Assembly: GCA_029287455.1 (NCBI GenBank)
Contig: JARFRB010000132.1
Span: forward strand, 1 to 40,510
Reading direction: 5' to 3'
Length of the DNA stretch: 40,510 bases
DNA from: Pelagibius litoralis
GTDB lineage: Bacteria; Pseudomonadota; Alphaproteobacteria; Kiloniellales; DSM-21159
Shown: positions 9,398-19,276 of the stretch, piece after piece
Layout: the number at the start of each line of letters is the position of its first letter
Numbering within the stretch: the stretch's first letter is position 1
The notes under the pieces: generated by a model
What the model was told of the DNA's origin: nothing
What the model saw: the letters and a program-made list of their open reading frames with translations, nothing else
The model's database searches: none
Program-made: the position numbers and the translations under genes

Positions 9398-10281
9398 ATA
9401 ATCGCGTCGTCCGGCTCGCCCGCGCCGCGTCTGAGGCCAACCAGGGCGTGGAGGATCAAGGTGCCCAGGACGATGCCGCCGCCGATCAGCGCCAGGTTGC
9501 TCGGTGTCTCGCCCAAGGCCAGCCAGACGATCAGGGGACCGATCGCGGTCTCAAGCAGCATAAGGAGGCTGACCTCGGGTGCCGTGATGTAACGCGGCCC
9601 CAAGGTCAGAAGCCCAAAGGCGACCGGGAGCAGTAGAAGGCCCAGCAACAGCATCAGGCCGAACTCCGGCGGAGGCAGGCTAAAGGGTGCTGCAAGCCCG
9701 ATAGCAATCACCGCCGAGATGAAATTGCCGAGCGCCATGGAAGGGACCATGTTTACCGCCCGGCTATGGCGTACCACGGTGAAACCGCCGGCCAGCCCCA
9801 AGGCCGTGAACATGGCCATCACGTCTCCGAACAGGCCGCCTGCCTCCATGGAGCCGGAGAAGATCACGGCAATGCCGGCGGTGGCCGCCGCGATGGCGAT
9901 CCAGGTCCGCCGCTCGACCACTTCGCCCAGAAAGGCACGCGACAGCAGGGCGCCGAAGAGGGGAGCCGTGGCCAAAATCATCAAGGTGTTGGCCACTGTG
10001 GTGTATGCCAGCGCCAGCACGAAGCAAACCGCGTTCATGGCAAACAGCAGCCCGGCCAAGATGCCGGGACGGCCCAGCGCCGCCAGGCCCTTCAGCCAGC
10101 CGCGTCCTTCGCTTGCGGCGTAGAGCGTCATAAGGCCGATTCCGATCAGGAGGCCCCGCCAGAAGGTCATGGTCCAGGGATCGGTGTCTATGATCCGGAC
10201 TATCAGGGTGTCTGGGCAGATCGCCAGCACGCCGATCAGGGTGATCAGCAGGCCTTTGCGGTGCTGGGCGCGATCGAGCAT
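9394..10281 (-). CDS. DMT-superfamily (EamA) membrane transporter
   Basis: A 295-residue inner-membrane protein with about ten hydrophobic helices arranged as two EamA repeats, as expected for a drug/metabolite exporter. The first repeat starts at GLLITLIGVLAI and ends near AGIAVIFSGSME. The second begins at GDVMAMFTALGLAGGFTVV and contains the repeat signature ALGETPSNLALIGGGIVLG near the end. The substrate cannot be read from sequence. The start chosen is ATG 10281, which precedes the first membrane segment closely; the frame is open further upstream (to 10419), but that region overlaps the rpsD promoter. It is divergent from rpsD and convergent with trmJ. Confidence 0.88.
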   Translation of the reverse strand: MLDRAQHRKGLLITLIGVLAICPDTLIVRIIDTDPWTMTFWRGLLIGIGLMTLYAASEGRGWLKGLAALGRPGILAGLLFAMNAVCFVLALAYTTVANTLMILATAPLFGALLSRAFLGEVVERRTWIAIAAATAGIAVIFSGSMEAGGLFGDVMAMFTALGLAGGFTVVRHSRAVNMVPSMALGNFISAVIAIGLAAPFSLPPPEFGLMLLLGLLLLPVAFGLLTLGPRYITAPEVSLLMLLETAIGPLIVWLALGETPSNLALIGGGIVLGTLILHALVGLRRGAGEPDDAII

Positions 10282-10316
10282 GGCAGATGGGACCCCAAGG
10301 TTTGACGACGCCACGA

Positions 10317-10344
10317 TTGACTTTTCGCGGCATAACGGTATAAG
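10317..10344 (+). promoter_or_regulatory. Strong sigma-70-type promoter for rpsD
   Basis: TTGACT at 10317-10322, a 16-base spacer and TATAAG at 10339-10344, each five of six to consensus. This is the best promoter match I see in the window. It implies a 5' leader of about 120 bases before the rpsD ATG. Confidence 0.7.
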
Positions 10345-10401
10345 CGCCCGCTCATTCCTGGGAAAGCGGGTCGGCCGAAGGGGCCGCGCCCCGCCCGCGA
10401 G

Positions 10402-10417
10402 GCCGGAACGTTCCGGC
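10402..10417. promoter_or_regulatory. 16-base perfect palindrome in the rpsD leader
   Basis: The sequence GCCGGAACGTTCCGGC is perfectly self-complementary and lies between the promoter and the start codon of rpsD. It could be a protein operator or part of an RNA structure. S4 is known to repress its own mRNA in some bacteria, but nothing here proves that role. Confidence 0.4.
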
Positions 10418-10472
10418 ATTGGCAGGGACTACCGGGACATATCGCAACCCGAAACTGGGAGCAAGCCGCGCA

Positions 10473-11087
10473 ATGTCGAAGCGCCAGCAGTCGAAGTACA
10501 AGATTAACCGCCGCCTCGGCGAAAACCTTTGGGGCCGCCCGAAATCTCCGGTCAATCGCCGCGAGTACGGCCCAGGGCAACATGGGCAGCGCCGCCGCAA
10601 GCCTTCGGACTTCGGCACTCAGCTTTCCGCCAAGCAGAAGCTCAAGGGCTACTACGGGAACATCGGTGAGAAGCAGTTTCGCCGCTATTACGCCGAAGCC
10701 GTGCGCCGGCGCGGCGATACCGGCGAGAACCTGATCGGCCTTTTGGAGCGCCGCTTGGACGCGGTGATCTATCGCTCCAAGTTCGTGCCGACGGTCTTTG
10801 CCGCGCGCCAGTTCGTCAGCCACGGGCACATCCTGGTCAACGGCAAGCGGGTCACCATCGCCTCCTACATGGTCAAGGACGGTGACGTGGTCGAAGTCAA
10901 GGTCAAGAGCCGCGAACTGCCGATCGTGCTGGAAGCCGTGGGCTCGAGCGAGCGGGACCTGCCCGACTACCTTAACGTCGACCACAACAAGATGACCTCC
11001 ACCTTTCTGCGCACGCCAAAGCTGGCCGACGTGCCCTATCCGGTCCAGATGGAACCGAACCTGGTCATCGAGTTCTACTCACGCTGA
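10473..11087 (+). CDS. rpsD: 30S ribosomal protein S4
   Basis: Primary 16S rRNA-binding protein that nucleates assembly of the 30S body. The 204 residues fit the alphaproteobacterial form, with an N-terminus [20 protein letters not shown] that lacks the zinc-cysteine version. The RNA-binding S4 domain runs from about 95 ([13 protein letters not shown]) through [21 protein letters not shown]. The start chosen is ATG 10473; an upstream in-frame GTG/ATG-type start at 10419 adds a non-homologous stretch. The gene stands alone, as in most alphaproteobacteria, with its own promoter and a strong terminator, and is divergent from the DMT transporter. Confidence 0.98.
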   Translation: MSKRQQSKYKINRRLGENLWGRPKSPVNRREYGPGQHGQRRRKPSDFGTQLSAKQKLKGYYGNIGEKQFRRYYAEAVRRRGDTGENLIGLLERRLDAVIYRSKFVPTVFAARQFVSHGHILVNGKRVTIASYMVKDGDVVEVKVKSRELPIVLEAVGSSERDLPDYLNVDHNKMTSTFLRTPKLADVPYPVQMEPNLVIEFYSR

Positions 11088-11120
11088 TTTGGCCTCGCGG
11101 CCTTTAGGGCAACACATGAA

Positions 11121-11150
11121 AAGGGGCCGCCCAACGAAGGGCGGCCCCTT
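11121..11150. terminator. Rho-independent terminator, probably bidirectional, between rpsD and grxD
   Basis: A perfect 12-base stem, AAGGGGCCGCCC at 11121-11132 with its complement at 11139-11150, closes a 6-base loop. It is followed on the plus strand by GGCATTTTT. On the minus strand the stem leads into TTTTCATG, so it can also end the purine-bolA-grxD transcript. Confidence 0.9.
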
Positions 11151-11182
11151 GGCATTTTTGTATTCGGGACTCCTGGGGGCGG

Positions 11183-11521
11183 TCAGCCGGCCGGCTGGAC
11201 GTTCACCCCGTGGGTCGAAAGCATTTCCTGGAGTTCCCCCGTCTCGAACATCTCGCGGATGATGTCGCAGCCGCCGACGAACTCGCCTTTAACGTAGAGC
11301 TGGGGGATCGTCGGCCAGTTGGAGAAGTCCTTCACGCCCTGGCGCAGGCCCGGGTCCTCCAGCACATTGATGCCACGGAATTTGACGCCCAAGTGGGTCA
11401 GCACCTGCACCACCGCCGCCGAAAAGCCGCACTGCGGGAAAACCGGCGTGCCCTTCATGTAAAGCACGACGTCGTTGTCGCCGATGTCCTGCTTGATGCG
11501 TTCAAAAACTGGGTTGTCCAT
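11183..11521 (-). CDS. grxD: Monothiol glutaredoxin Grx4
   Basis: CGFS-type monothiol glutaredoxin that binds a glutathione-ligated [2Fe-2S] cluster and passes it to acceptors. The 112-residue protein has the active motif CGFS at 31-34, preceded by K23 in MKGTP. The glutathione-binding WPTIPQLYVKGEFVGGCD is also present. It is the last gene of a minus-strand series and lies 30 bases after bolA. CGFS glutaredoxins and BolA proteins form cluster-bridged heterodimers, so the adjacency matches a known partnership. A strong hairpin terminator lies 33 bases beyond the stop. Confidence 0.96.
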   Translation of the reverse strand: MDNPVFERIKQDIGDNDVVLYMKGTPVFPQCGFSAAVVQVLTHLGVKFRGINVLEDPGLRQGVKDFSNWPTIPQLYVKGEFVGGCDIIREMFETGELQEMLSTHGVNVQPAG

Positions 11522-11551
11522 CGATATCCTTCCTTTCCGGCCGCCGGGTCG

Positions 11552-11788
11552 TCAGTCGGCCGGCGCCGAGGTTTGTAGGGCCAGAGCATGCAATTCGTTG
11601 CCCATGCGCCCCTGCAGCGCTTGGTAAACCATTTGATGCTGCTGCACGCGCGACTTCCCGCGGAAAGCTTCCGAAACGATGTAGGCGGCATAGTGGTCGC
11701 CGTCGCCACGCAGATCTTCGATCGTGACCTTGGCATCGGGGATGCCGTCCTTGATCAACCGTTCGATATCCGCCGGGTTCATTGGCAT
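11552..11788 (-). CDS. bolA: BolA family protein
   Basis: Small (78 residues) BolA-fold protein, the usual partner of CGFS glutaredoxins in iron-sulfur trafficking and iron sensing. The class II KH-like fold is indicated by ADIERLIKDGIPDAKVTIEDL, the loop GDGDHYAAYIVSEAF and the helix SRVQQHQMVYQAL. A conserved C-terminal histidine follows in ELHALAL. ATG 11788 is chosen because GGGGAAGG stands eight bases upstream; ATG 11782 is a possible alternative. It lies 22 bases after purL and 30 before grxD on the same strand. Confidence 0.94.
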   Translation of the reverse strand: MPMNPADIERLIKDGIPDAKVTIEDLRGDGDHYAAYIVSEAFRGKSRVQQHQMVYQALQGRMGNELHALALQTSAPAD

Positions 11789-11810
11789 GGCCCGCGCCTT
11801 CCCCTCGATC

Positions 11811-14026
<2,216 letters not shown>

Positions 14027-14030
<4 letters not shown>

Positions 14031-14719
14031 CGGGCCAGGGCTTCCACTAGGCCGTCGAACAGCGGCCGCCCATCCTCCCCGCCAACGGCAGGATCCGCCA
14101 GGCGCTCCGGGTGCGGCATTAGCCCTAGCACCGTCTTTTCCGCGTTGAAGACCCCGGCAATATTCGCGAGCGAGCCGTTGGGATTGGCCGACTCCGTCGG
14201 CATGCCGCCATCGTCCACATAGCGAAAGGCAACCTGGCCGTCGCCTTCCAAGCGGGCGTGGGTGTTGCGGTCGGCGAAGTAGCAGCCGTCGTGATGGGCC
14301 ACGGGTATGCGGATCACCTGCTCCGCGCTGTAGCGGCTGGTAAACAGGGTCTGTGTGTTCTCCACTCGCAAGGCGACATCGCGGCAGACGAACTTGAGCT
14401 CCGCGTTGCGCATCAGGGCGCCCGGCAGCAGCCCGGTTTCGGTCAGGATTTGGAAGCCGTTGCAGATTCCCAGAACCGGCACGCCCTTTTCGGCGCGGCG
14501 CGCGACTTCCTTCATGGCGCTGGCGTGTGCCGCCATGGCCCCGCAGCGCAGGTAGTCGCCATAGGAGAATCCCCCGGGCAGCACGATGAGATCCACCGGT
14601 TCGAAATCGCCGTGCTTGTGCCAGATCATCACCGGAGGGCGGCCCATGGATTGCTCCAGCGCGACGGCCACGTCGCGGTCGCAGTTGGACCCTGGGAAGA
14701 CGACGACCCCCGCCTGCAT
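14027..14719 (-). CDS. purQ: Phosphoribosylformylglycinamidine synthase subunit PurQ (glutaminase)
   Basis: Class I glutamine amidotransferase that supplies ammonia to PurL. The 230 residues fit the family. The nucleophile is C86 in VLGICNGFQ, and the His-Glu pair is H203/E205 in LMPHPERL. The N-terminus [14 protein letters not shown] is diagnostic of PurQ. ATG 14719 is used; the frame is open further upstream but would overlap purS. It begins 11 bases after the purS stop, and its TGA overlaps the purL ATG by four bases, so translation of the two subunits is probably coupled. Confidence 0.97.
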
Positions 14720-14730
14720 GCTGCGCGCCC

Positions 14731-14973
14731 TTACTCCGTTAGTTCGATGGCGTAGTTCTCGATCACGGTATTCGCGAGCAGTTGGCGGCACATCGCCTCG
14801 ATGTCCGTGCGCGCCTTATCCCAATCGCTTTCCGCCAGGTCGATTTCGATGTACTTGCCTTGCCGCACCGCGTCGATACCGCCGAAGCCCAGCCCAAGCA
14901 GCGCGTGCTCGATAGCCTTGCCTTGCGGGTCGAGGACGCCTGGTTTCAGGGTGACGTGGATGCGCGCTTTCAA
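14731..14973 (-). CDS. purS: Phosphoribosylformylglycinamidine synthase subunit PurS, TTG start
   Basis: Small bridging subunit that holds PurL and PurQ together. The expected protein begins [17 protein letters not shown], and the codon just before it is TTG at 14971-14973. A strong CGGAGGGGG lies seven bases upstream, so a TTG start giving 80 residues is far more likely than the upstream ATG at 15027. Conserved features are [13 protein letters not shown] and [11 protein letters not shown], then a short C-terminal helix ending [12 protein letters not shown]. It is located between purC and purQ, as usual in this class. Confidence 0.94.
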   Translation of the reverse strand: MKARIHVTLKPGVLDPQGKAIEHALLGLGFGGIDAVRQGKYIEIDLAESDWDKARTDIEAMCRQLLANTVIENYAIELTE

Positions 14974-15039
14974 GAGCTGCCCCCTCCGGCCGGATTCGCT
15001 GTGGCGAAGACTACCCGCCGTCACCACTCTTGCGCAACG

Positions 15040-15804
15040 CTACTGCATCACCTTGGGGCCCTTGATATCGATCGGCCCAGCCTCGGGTAGGACGCCGAGC
15101 CGGCGGGCAACCTCCTGATAGGCCTCGGCGACCTGGCCAAGGTCCCGGCGGAAGCGGTCCTTGTCCAGCTTCTCGTTGGTGCCGATGTCCCAGAGGCGAC
15201 AGGAGTCCGGGCTGATTTCGTCGGCCAGGACGATCCGCATGTCTTCCTCTTCCCACAGCCGCCCGAACTCGATCTTGAAGTCCACCAGCCGCAGGCCCAC
15301 CCCGACGAACAGCCCGCAGAGGAAATCGTTGGTGCGGAGCGCAAACTGCAGCATCTCGTCGAGATCCTGGGTGGCGGCCCAGCCGAAGGCGGTGATGTGC
15401 TCCTCGGTCACCAGGGGGTCGCCCAGGTCGTCGTTCTTCAGGTAGTACTCGACGATCGAGCGGGGCAGGGGCGTGCCCTCGTCGATCTTGAAGCGCTGGC
15501 TGAAGCTGCCGGCGGCGACGTTTCGCACGACGACTTCGAGCGGAATAATCTCAACTTCCTTAACGAGTTGCTCGCGCATATTCAGCCGGCGCACGAAGTG
15601 GGTCGGCACGCCGATTTCCGCCAGCCGGACCATCAGGTATTCCGAGATGCGGTTGTTCAGCACGCCCTTGCCGGTGATGACACCTTGCTTCTGATTGTTA
15701 AAGGCGGTGGCGTCGTCCTTGAAATACTGGACGATGGTGCCGGGCTCCGGCCCTTCGAACAGCACCTTGGCCTTGCCTTCGTAGAGTCGTCTGCGTCTTG
15801 TCAT
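15040..15804 (-). CDS. purC: Phosphoribosylaminoimidazole-succinocarboxamide synthase
   Basis: SAICAR synthetase, which ligates aspartate to CAIR with ATP in IMP synthesis. The 254-residue protein starts [19 protein letters not shown], the usual nucleotide-binding loop. It continues with [19 protein letters not shown] and [10 protein letters not shown], then [12 protein letters not shown], a well-known signature. ATG 15804 is used because homologues begin just before [11 protein letters not shown]; the open frame extends to 15858 without support. It is the first gene of the purC-purS-purQ-purL-bolA-grxD series and has a promoter about 80 bases upstream. Confidence 0.97.
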   Translation of the reverse strand: MTRRRRLYEGKAKVLFEGPEPGTIVQYFKDDATAFNNQKQGVITGKGVLNNRISEYLMVRLAEIGVPTHFVRRLNMREQLVKEVEIIPLEVVVRNVAAGSFSQRFKIDEGTPLPRSIVEYYLKNDDLGDPLVTEEHITAFGWAATQDLDEMLQFALRTNDFLCGLFVGVGLRLVDFKIEFGRLWEEEDMRIVLADEISPDSCRLWDIGTNEKLDKDRFRRDLGQVAEAYQEVARRLGVLPEAGPIDIKGPKVMQ

Positions 15805-15884
15805 GATGAGATTACGTCCTCGCGGCCGGCCGGATGTGGCGCCGCCGCGCCGATGCACTTGGCGAGTATCGCGAAGCTGGCCGC

Positions 15885-15913
15885 TATATAGCAGCGCGCC
15901 CCTGGCGAGACAA
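15885..15913 (-). promoter_or_regulatory. Sigma-70-type promoter for the pur operon
   Basis: On the minus strand, TTGTCT (15913-15908), a 17-base spacer and TATATA (15890-15885) form a plausible promoter. It is about 80 bases upstream of purC and downstream of the SMR gene, so the purine operon need not depend on read-through. Confidence 0.55.
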
Positions 15914-15936
15914 TCGCGGCGCGGGGGATGCTGGGC

Positions 15937-16266
15937 TCAGTGAGAAACGCTTGAGGAGAAGAGGTTTATCACCACCACGCCGCCCAGGATCATCGCGATG
16001 CCGATGAGGGCCGGCGCGTCGAGCGATTGCTTGAAGATGACGATGCCGATCACGGAAATGAAGATGATCCCGAGGCCGGCCCAGATCGCGTAAGCGATTC
16101 CCACCGGGATCGTCCGCAGGGCCAGGGCGAAAAGGTAGAGGGTGATCGCGAAGGCGGTCATCGAAAGCGCCGTGGGAGCGAACTTGGTGAAACCCTCGGA
16201 TGCTTTGAGGGCAGAGGTCCCAATCACTTCCCCGACGATCGCAAGAATCAGAAACAGCCAGTTCAT
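15937..16266 (-). CDS. Small multidrug resistance (SMR) efflux protein, EmrE type
   Basis: A 109-residue inner-membrane protein with four hydrophobic helices, the SMR architecture, working as an antiparallel dimer driven by protons. The essential glutamate is E13 in AIVGEVIGTSALK. The motif PVGIAYAIWAGLG in helix 3 and the tail GVVVINLFSSS read like EmrE, the quaternary-ammonium exporter branch, rather than the guanidinium (Gdx/SugE) branch. I saw no guanidine riboswitch in the 176-base divergent gap upstream, which agrees with that. The substrate remains inferred. Confidence 0.9.
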   Translation of the reverse strand: MNWLFLILAIVGEVIGTSALKASEGFTKFAPTALSMTAFAITLYLFALALRTIPVGIAYAIWAGLGIIFISVIGIVIFKQSLDAPALIGIAMILGGVVVINLFSSSVSH

Positions 16267-16442
16267 GAAGCGCCTCGCGAAGTTGGAGTGACTCTAGCCA
16301 CGCATGGATTCCTTCGTTCTATACCCTTTTTCGCGGGCCGAGGGGCCTGGAATCGCAAGGCTCGGCGCAATCGATGTCTCTTGCGCCGGCGCGCCGATCC
16401 GGCGAAGCTTTTCAGCGGGCTTACGGGTTCGTGGAGAGTGCC

Positions 16443-17240
16443 ATGCAAGACAGCTTGCGCGCCGCCGTCGAAAGCTACCGCCGCGACGGCTTCTTATCGC
16501 CGGTCGAAATTCTGAGCGAAGAGGAGGCGGGACGGCACAGGGCGGCCTTGAAAGCCGCCGAAACGGAACTCGGGCCGCTTCATTATCAGAGCAAAGTGCA
16601 CACCATTCTGCGCTCGCCCATGGATTTGGCGCGCGATTCGCGGGTTCTGGACTTGGTCGAAGCGCTGATCGGCCCGGATATCCTGCTCTACAATGTGACA
16701 TATGTAATCAAGGAGCCGCGGACGGATGCCCACGTCTCCTGGCATCAGGATTTGACCTACTGGGGCTTTAGCGACGATGCCCAGGTCTCTATGTGGCTTG
16801 CGCTTTCGCCCGCAACGGCGGAAAGCGGATGCATGCGCATGGTGCCGGGTAGCCATCTGGAAGGCCGCCGCGAGCATGAAGTGACGGAGCGCGGCACGAA
16901 CGTGCTCCTGCAAGGGCAGACCGTCCATGGAGTTGCCGAGACAGAAGCGCTCCTCTGTCCCTTGAGCCCGGGCCAGGCGTCGTTTCACCACGGCTGGACG
17001 CTGCATGCCTCCATGCCCAACCTCTCGGCGGACCGGCGGATCGGCCTCAACGTACAATACATTGCGCCACACATGCGCCAGACCAAGCACGAGGCGGATA
17101 GCGCCATGCTGCTGCGCGGCACGGACCGCTTCGGGCACTACTTGCAAGACGAGCCGGCTGTCAGCGATCTCGATCCGGCTGCCATCGCACGGCGGGACGC
17201 GATGCAGCGCCGCTACGTCTCGATCGCCGGGCGAAACTAG
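16443..17240 (+). CDS. Phytanoyl-CoA dioxygenase (PhyH) family Fe(II)/2-oxoglutarate oxygenase
   Basis: A 265-residue non-heme iron dioxygenase of unknown substrate. The facial triad is visible: H101 and D103 in SWHQDLTYWG and the distal H188 in HHGWTLHASMPN. R198/R199 in DRRIGLNVQY are candidates for the 2-oxoglutarate salt bridge. An aspartate in the triad points to hydroxylation rather than halogenation. Other segments typical of this branch are YNVTYVIKEP and CMRMVPGSHLEG. ATG 16443 follows GGAGAG at a good distance; the open frame reaches 16374 without support. It stands alone between an SMR gene and a convergent winged-helix gene. Confidence 0.88.
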   Translation: MQDSLRAAVESYRRDGFLSPVEILSEEEAGRHRAALKAAETELGPLHYQSKVHTILRSPMDLARDSRVLDLVEALIGPDILLYNVTYVIKEPRTDAHVSWHQDLTYWGFSDDAQVSMWLALSPATAESGCMRMVPGSHLEGRREHEVTERGTNVLLQGQTVHGVAETEALLCPLSPGQASFHHGWTLHASMPNLSADRRIGLNVQYIAPHMRQTKHEADSAMLLRGTDRFGHYLQDEPAVSDLDPAAIARRDAMQRRYVSIAGRN

Positions 17241-17249
17241 GTTGAGGCC

Positions 17250-17885
17250 CTAGCCGTCGTTGCCTTGGGTACGGGCTGGCAGAAGGGGCCGGCTACGCTT
17301 CAGATAAAGGTGGCCTTTGTCCGTGTCGGTGACCGGAATCCGCTCGATGGCGTTTTCCGCCTCCAGCACCTCGAGTTTGTGGGCCAAGTCTTGCGGGCTG
17401 GTTTTCAAGATTTCCCGAAGCTCGCGCTCGCTCATGGGGCGGTCGAGCAGGTCCAGGATCCGGCGTTTGTCCGTCTCGAGCTCTACCCGGTAGTTCGGAT
17501 CCGACGGCTTGGGGCGGCGAAAGTCCGAGCGCATGTAGTGCCCGCGGCCGGCCCGGAAGACGGTCCCCTCGCGCAGCATCTTCTTCATCGCGTAGGAACA
17601 ATCCTTTCCCAACGCGACGTTTATGTCCCGCATCCTGTGGGGCAGTCCATCGCTCATCAACTCGAAGACCGCCTCGCCAAGGACGTGGCGCGATTGCGGG
17701 CGTGGCGTGGGAGAGGGGCGCTCGGTGGTTGCGGTTTTCGCATCGGGGTCACCGGTGCGCACTAGCTTGAGAACGCGGGCACCGAACTGGTCGTTCAGAA
17801 ACGTCCTGAGGCGAAGGATGTCCAGGTCCTTCGCCTCCACTTCGATCCGGTACCGGCCGCCCGCGCGGCGGGATTCTTCCGACAT
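17250..17885 (-). CDS. Hypothetical protein with two predicted winged-helix segments
   Basis: I do not recognise this 211-residue soluble protein as a named family. An N-terminal part (about 10-45, YRIEVEAKDLDILRLRTFL) is followed by a Pro/Thr-rich linker at 48-62. Two helix-rich segments then resemble tandem winged helices. The first is about 66-110 (LMSDGLPHRMRDINVALGK). The second is about 130-195 (RRILDLLDRPMSERELREIL, then a hairpin-like GHLYLKR). Charged composition fits a nucleic-acid-binding protein. ATG 17885 follows GAGGGGGAAG; an upstream in-frame start at 17918 is possible. It is divergent from the NpmA-like methyltransferase, so it could regulate it, but this is only inference. 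Confidence 0.7.
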   Translation of the reverse strand: MSEESRRAGGRYRIEVEAKDLDILRLRTFLNDQFGARVLKLVRTGDPDAKTATTERPSPTPRPQSRHVLGEAVFELMSDGLPHRMRDINVALGKDCSYAMKKMLREGTVFRAGRGHYMRSDFRRPKPSDPNYRVELETDKRRILDLLDRPMSERELREILKTSPQDLAHKLEVLEAENAIERIPVTDTDKGHLYLKRSRPLLPARTQGNDG

Positions 17886-17989
17886 CCCCTCGACTTCCCC
17901 CTCGTTCAGCCGCCCCACGGGGAATACCCCTTTCGCTCGGCACCCAAGGTCGTTCGATCCTCGAGCCCCCTTGGTCTGTTTCTCCCCAA

Positions 17990-18014
17990 GCGCTTTTCAA
18001 TCCATGATAAGCGC
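17990..18014. promoter_or_regulatory. Inverted repeat in the wHTH / methyltransferase divergent gap
   Basis: GCGCTT at 17990-17995 and its complement AAGCGC at 18009-18014 are separated by 13 bases. The dyad is about centred between the two divergent start codons and has an operator-like size. The arms are short, so chance is possible. Confidence 0.3.
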
Positions 18015-18043
18015 GAACTGTGGGCCGACGCGGTGGCATATTG

Positions 18044-18057
18044 GTGACTTAGATCAA
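18044..18057 (+). promoter_or_regulatory. FNR/FixK-like half-perfect box upstream of the NpmA-like gene
   Basis: GTGACTTAGATCAA matches 8 of 10 specified positions of the FNR/FixK consensus TTGAT-N4-ATCAA, with a perfect right half. It ends 20 bases before the ATG at 18078, which would require a very short leader. The evidence is weak. Confidence 0.25.
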
Positions 18058-18077
18058 ACGGGGTAGGCTAAGACGAA

Positions 18078-18728
18078 ATGGATATTTTGGTGGGAAAGAA
18101 GCCGCGTCCCTTACCGGAGGAGGCGTGGAGCGGGCTTTTGGCCAACGCTTCGCAGGTGCTTGTCGATATCGGCACCGGGGACGGCAGTTTCGTGCTGCGC
18201 AGCGCCCGCGAGCATCCCGACTGGCTTTGTATCGGGGTCGATCCCGTTGCGGAGGCGATGGCGGGCACCTCCCGGAGGGCGGCGGCGAAGCCGGCGCGCG
18301 GCGGGGTCGGAAACGCGCTCTTCCTGGTGGCTAGTGTCGAAAACTTGCCCAGGGAGCTGGCAGGCGTGGCGGCGCGGGTGACCGTTAACTATCCGTGGGG
18401 ATCGCTTCTGAAAGCGCTTGTGGTGCCCTTGCCCCCAATGCTTTCGAACATCGCGGGCGTGGCGCGGACCGGCGCGCGGTTCGATTTTTTGATCAATCTC
18501 AGCGTTTTTCACGATGCGGAGTATCGTGCCCGGCTTGGCCTCCCGGACCTCGATATCGACAGGGTCTGGAACGAGCTGGCGCCGCTCTATAGAGGCTCTG
18601 GCTTGGAAATCGAGCGGGCCGAGCTTTTGGAGGATTCCGAACGCGCTCGCAGCGCCTGGGGTAACCGCCTTGTGCTGGGGGCGAGGCGGGAAACGCTTGC
18701 GATTCGCGGCCGCTTCCTTCAGATCTGA
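18078..18728 (+). CDS. NpmA/KamB-like 16S rRNA (adenine(1408)-N1)-methyltransferase
   Basis: Predicted to methylate N1 of A1408 in helix 44 of 16S rRNA; known enzymes of this type block kanamycin- and apramycin-class aminoglycosides. The protein has 216 residues, like NpmA (219) and KamB. The Rossmann SAM site starts with VLVDIGTGDGSF (D30, GxGxG) and GVDPV (D55), the same numbering as NpmA. AAAKPARGGVGN is the family block. NYPWGSLL supplies W107 and SAWGNRL supplies W194, equivalent to the NpmA tryptophans W107 and W197 that grip the flipped base. R197 and R204 match NpmA R200 and R207; NpmA R205 appears as Ala202. The GC content matches neighbouring genes and no mobile element is near, so it looks resident. 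TrmB-like or other class I methyltransferases are less likely. Confidence 0.85.
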   Translation: MDILVGKKPRPLPEEAWSGLLANASQVLVDIGTGDGSFVLRSAREHPDWLCIGVDPVAEAMAGTSRRAAAKPARGGVGNALFLVASVENLPRELAGVAARVTVNYPWGSLLKALVVPLPPMLSNIAGVARTGARFDFLINLSVFHDAEYRARLGLPDLDIDRVWNELAPLYRGSGLEIERAELLEDSERARSAWGNRLVLGARRETLAIRGRFLQI

Positions 18729-18781
18729 CAAGGGTCGTGAGCGTTTAGGGCAGAATGAAGAAAGTAGGAGGGGGCTCGATC

Positions 18782-19276
18782 ATGGTTGTTCCGGGCAATT
18801 ATCTGTTGGGGATCGTCATCGGCGTACTAGGATTGCTGGGGCTTTTCCTGGCGGCGAACGCGACTAGCGATGGATTCTATCAGGCCGGACTGTTACTGGC
18901 GCTCTTCGCCGTGATCTTCATTTTCTACCTCATCAAGCGGGCTTACGACCAAGCCGAGCATGCCGAGGCGACAGCCGCGCAGGCGGAGGTGGAAAGCACC
19001 GCCGCGGCACTCGCCGCGTCGGAAGGCGAGCGCCCCACCGGCCTTGAGGCTCCGAGGGGAGCGCCGGATAACCTGAAGCTTATTTCGGGGATTGGGCCAA
19101 AGCTCGAGCAGACCTTGCATGGCTTAGGTATCTACCACTTCGATCAGATCGCCGCCTTCACGCCGGAGAATGTCGCTTGGGTTGACGAACACCTCAACTT
19201 CAAGGGACGGATCAAGCGCGAGGATTGGATCAATCAGGCCAAGAACCTGGCGGCAGGCGCCGCCGCGCGAAGCTAG
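18782..19276 (+). CDS. Membrane-anchored helix-hairpin-helix domain protein
   Basis: A 164-residue protein with two N-terminal membrane helices (about 6-25 and 35-53), a short Ala/Glu-rich probable coiled coil (about 57-85), and a cytoplasmic C-terminal helix-hairpin-helix domain (about 96-150). The latter contains LKLISGIGPKLEQTLHGLGI and the block HLNFKGRIKREDWINQAKNLA. Domains of this kind occur in alphaproteobacteria as stand-alone or NADH-dehydrogenase-linked proteins, often annotated as 41 kDa-subunit-like; the function is not established. ATG 18782 is chosen because AGGAGGGGG stands just upstream; the ATG at 18755 has no such site. It lies 53 bases after the methyltransferase gene, same strand. 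Confidence 0.8.
   Translation: MVVPGNYLLGIVIGVLGLLGLFLAANATSDGFYQAGLLLALFAVIFIFYLIKRAYDQAEHAEATAAQAEVESTAAALAASEGERPTGLEAPRGAPDNLKLISGIGPKLEQTLHGLGIYHFDQIAAFTPENVAWVDEHLNFKGRIKREDWINQAKNLAAGAAARS

Noticed and set aside
16267-16442. Guanidine riboswitch upstream of the SMR gene
   Set aside because: No ykkC-type conserved sequence is visible, and the protein belongs to the EmrE rather than the guanidinium branch.
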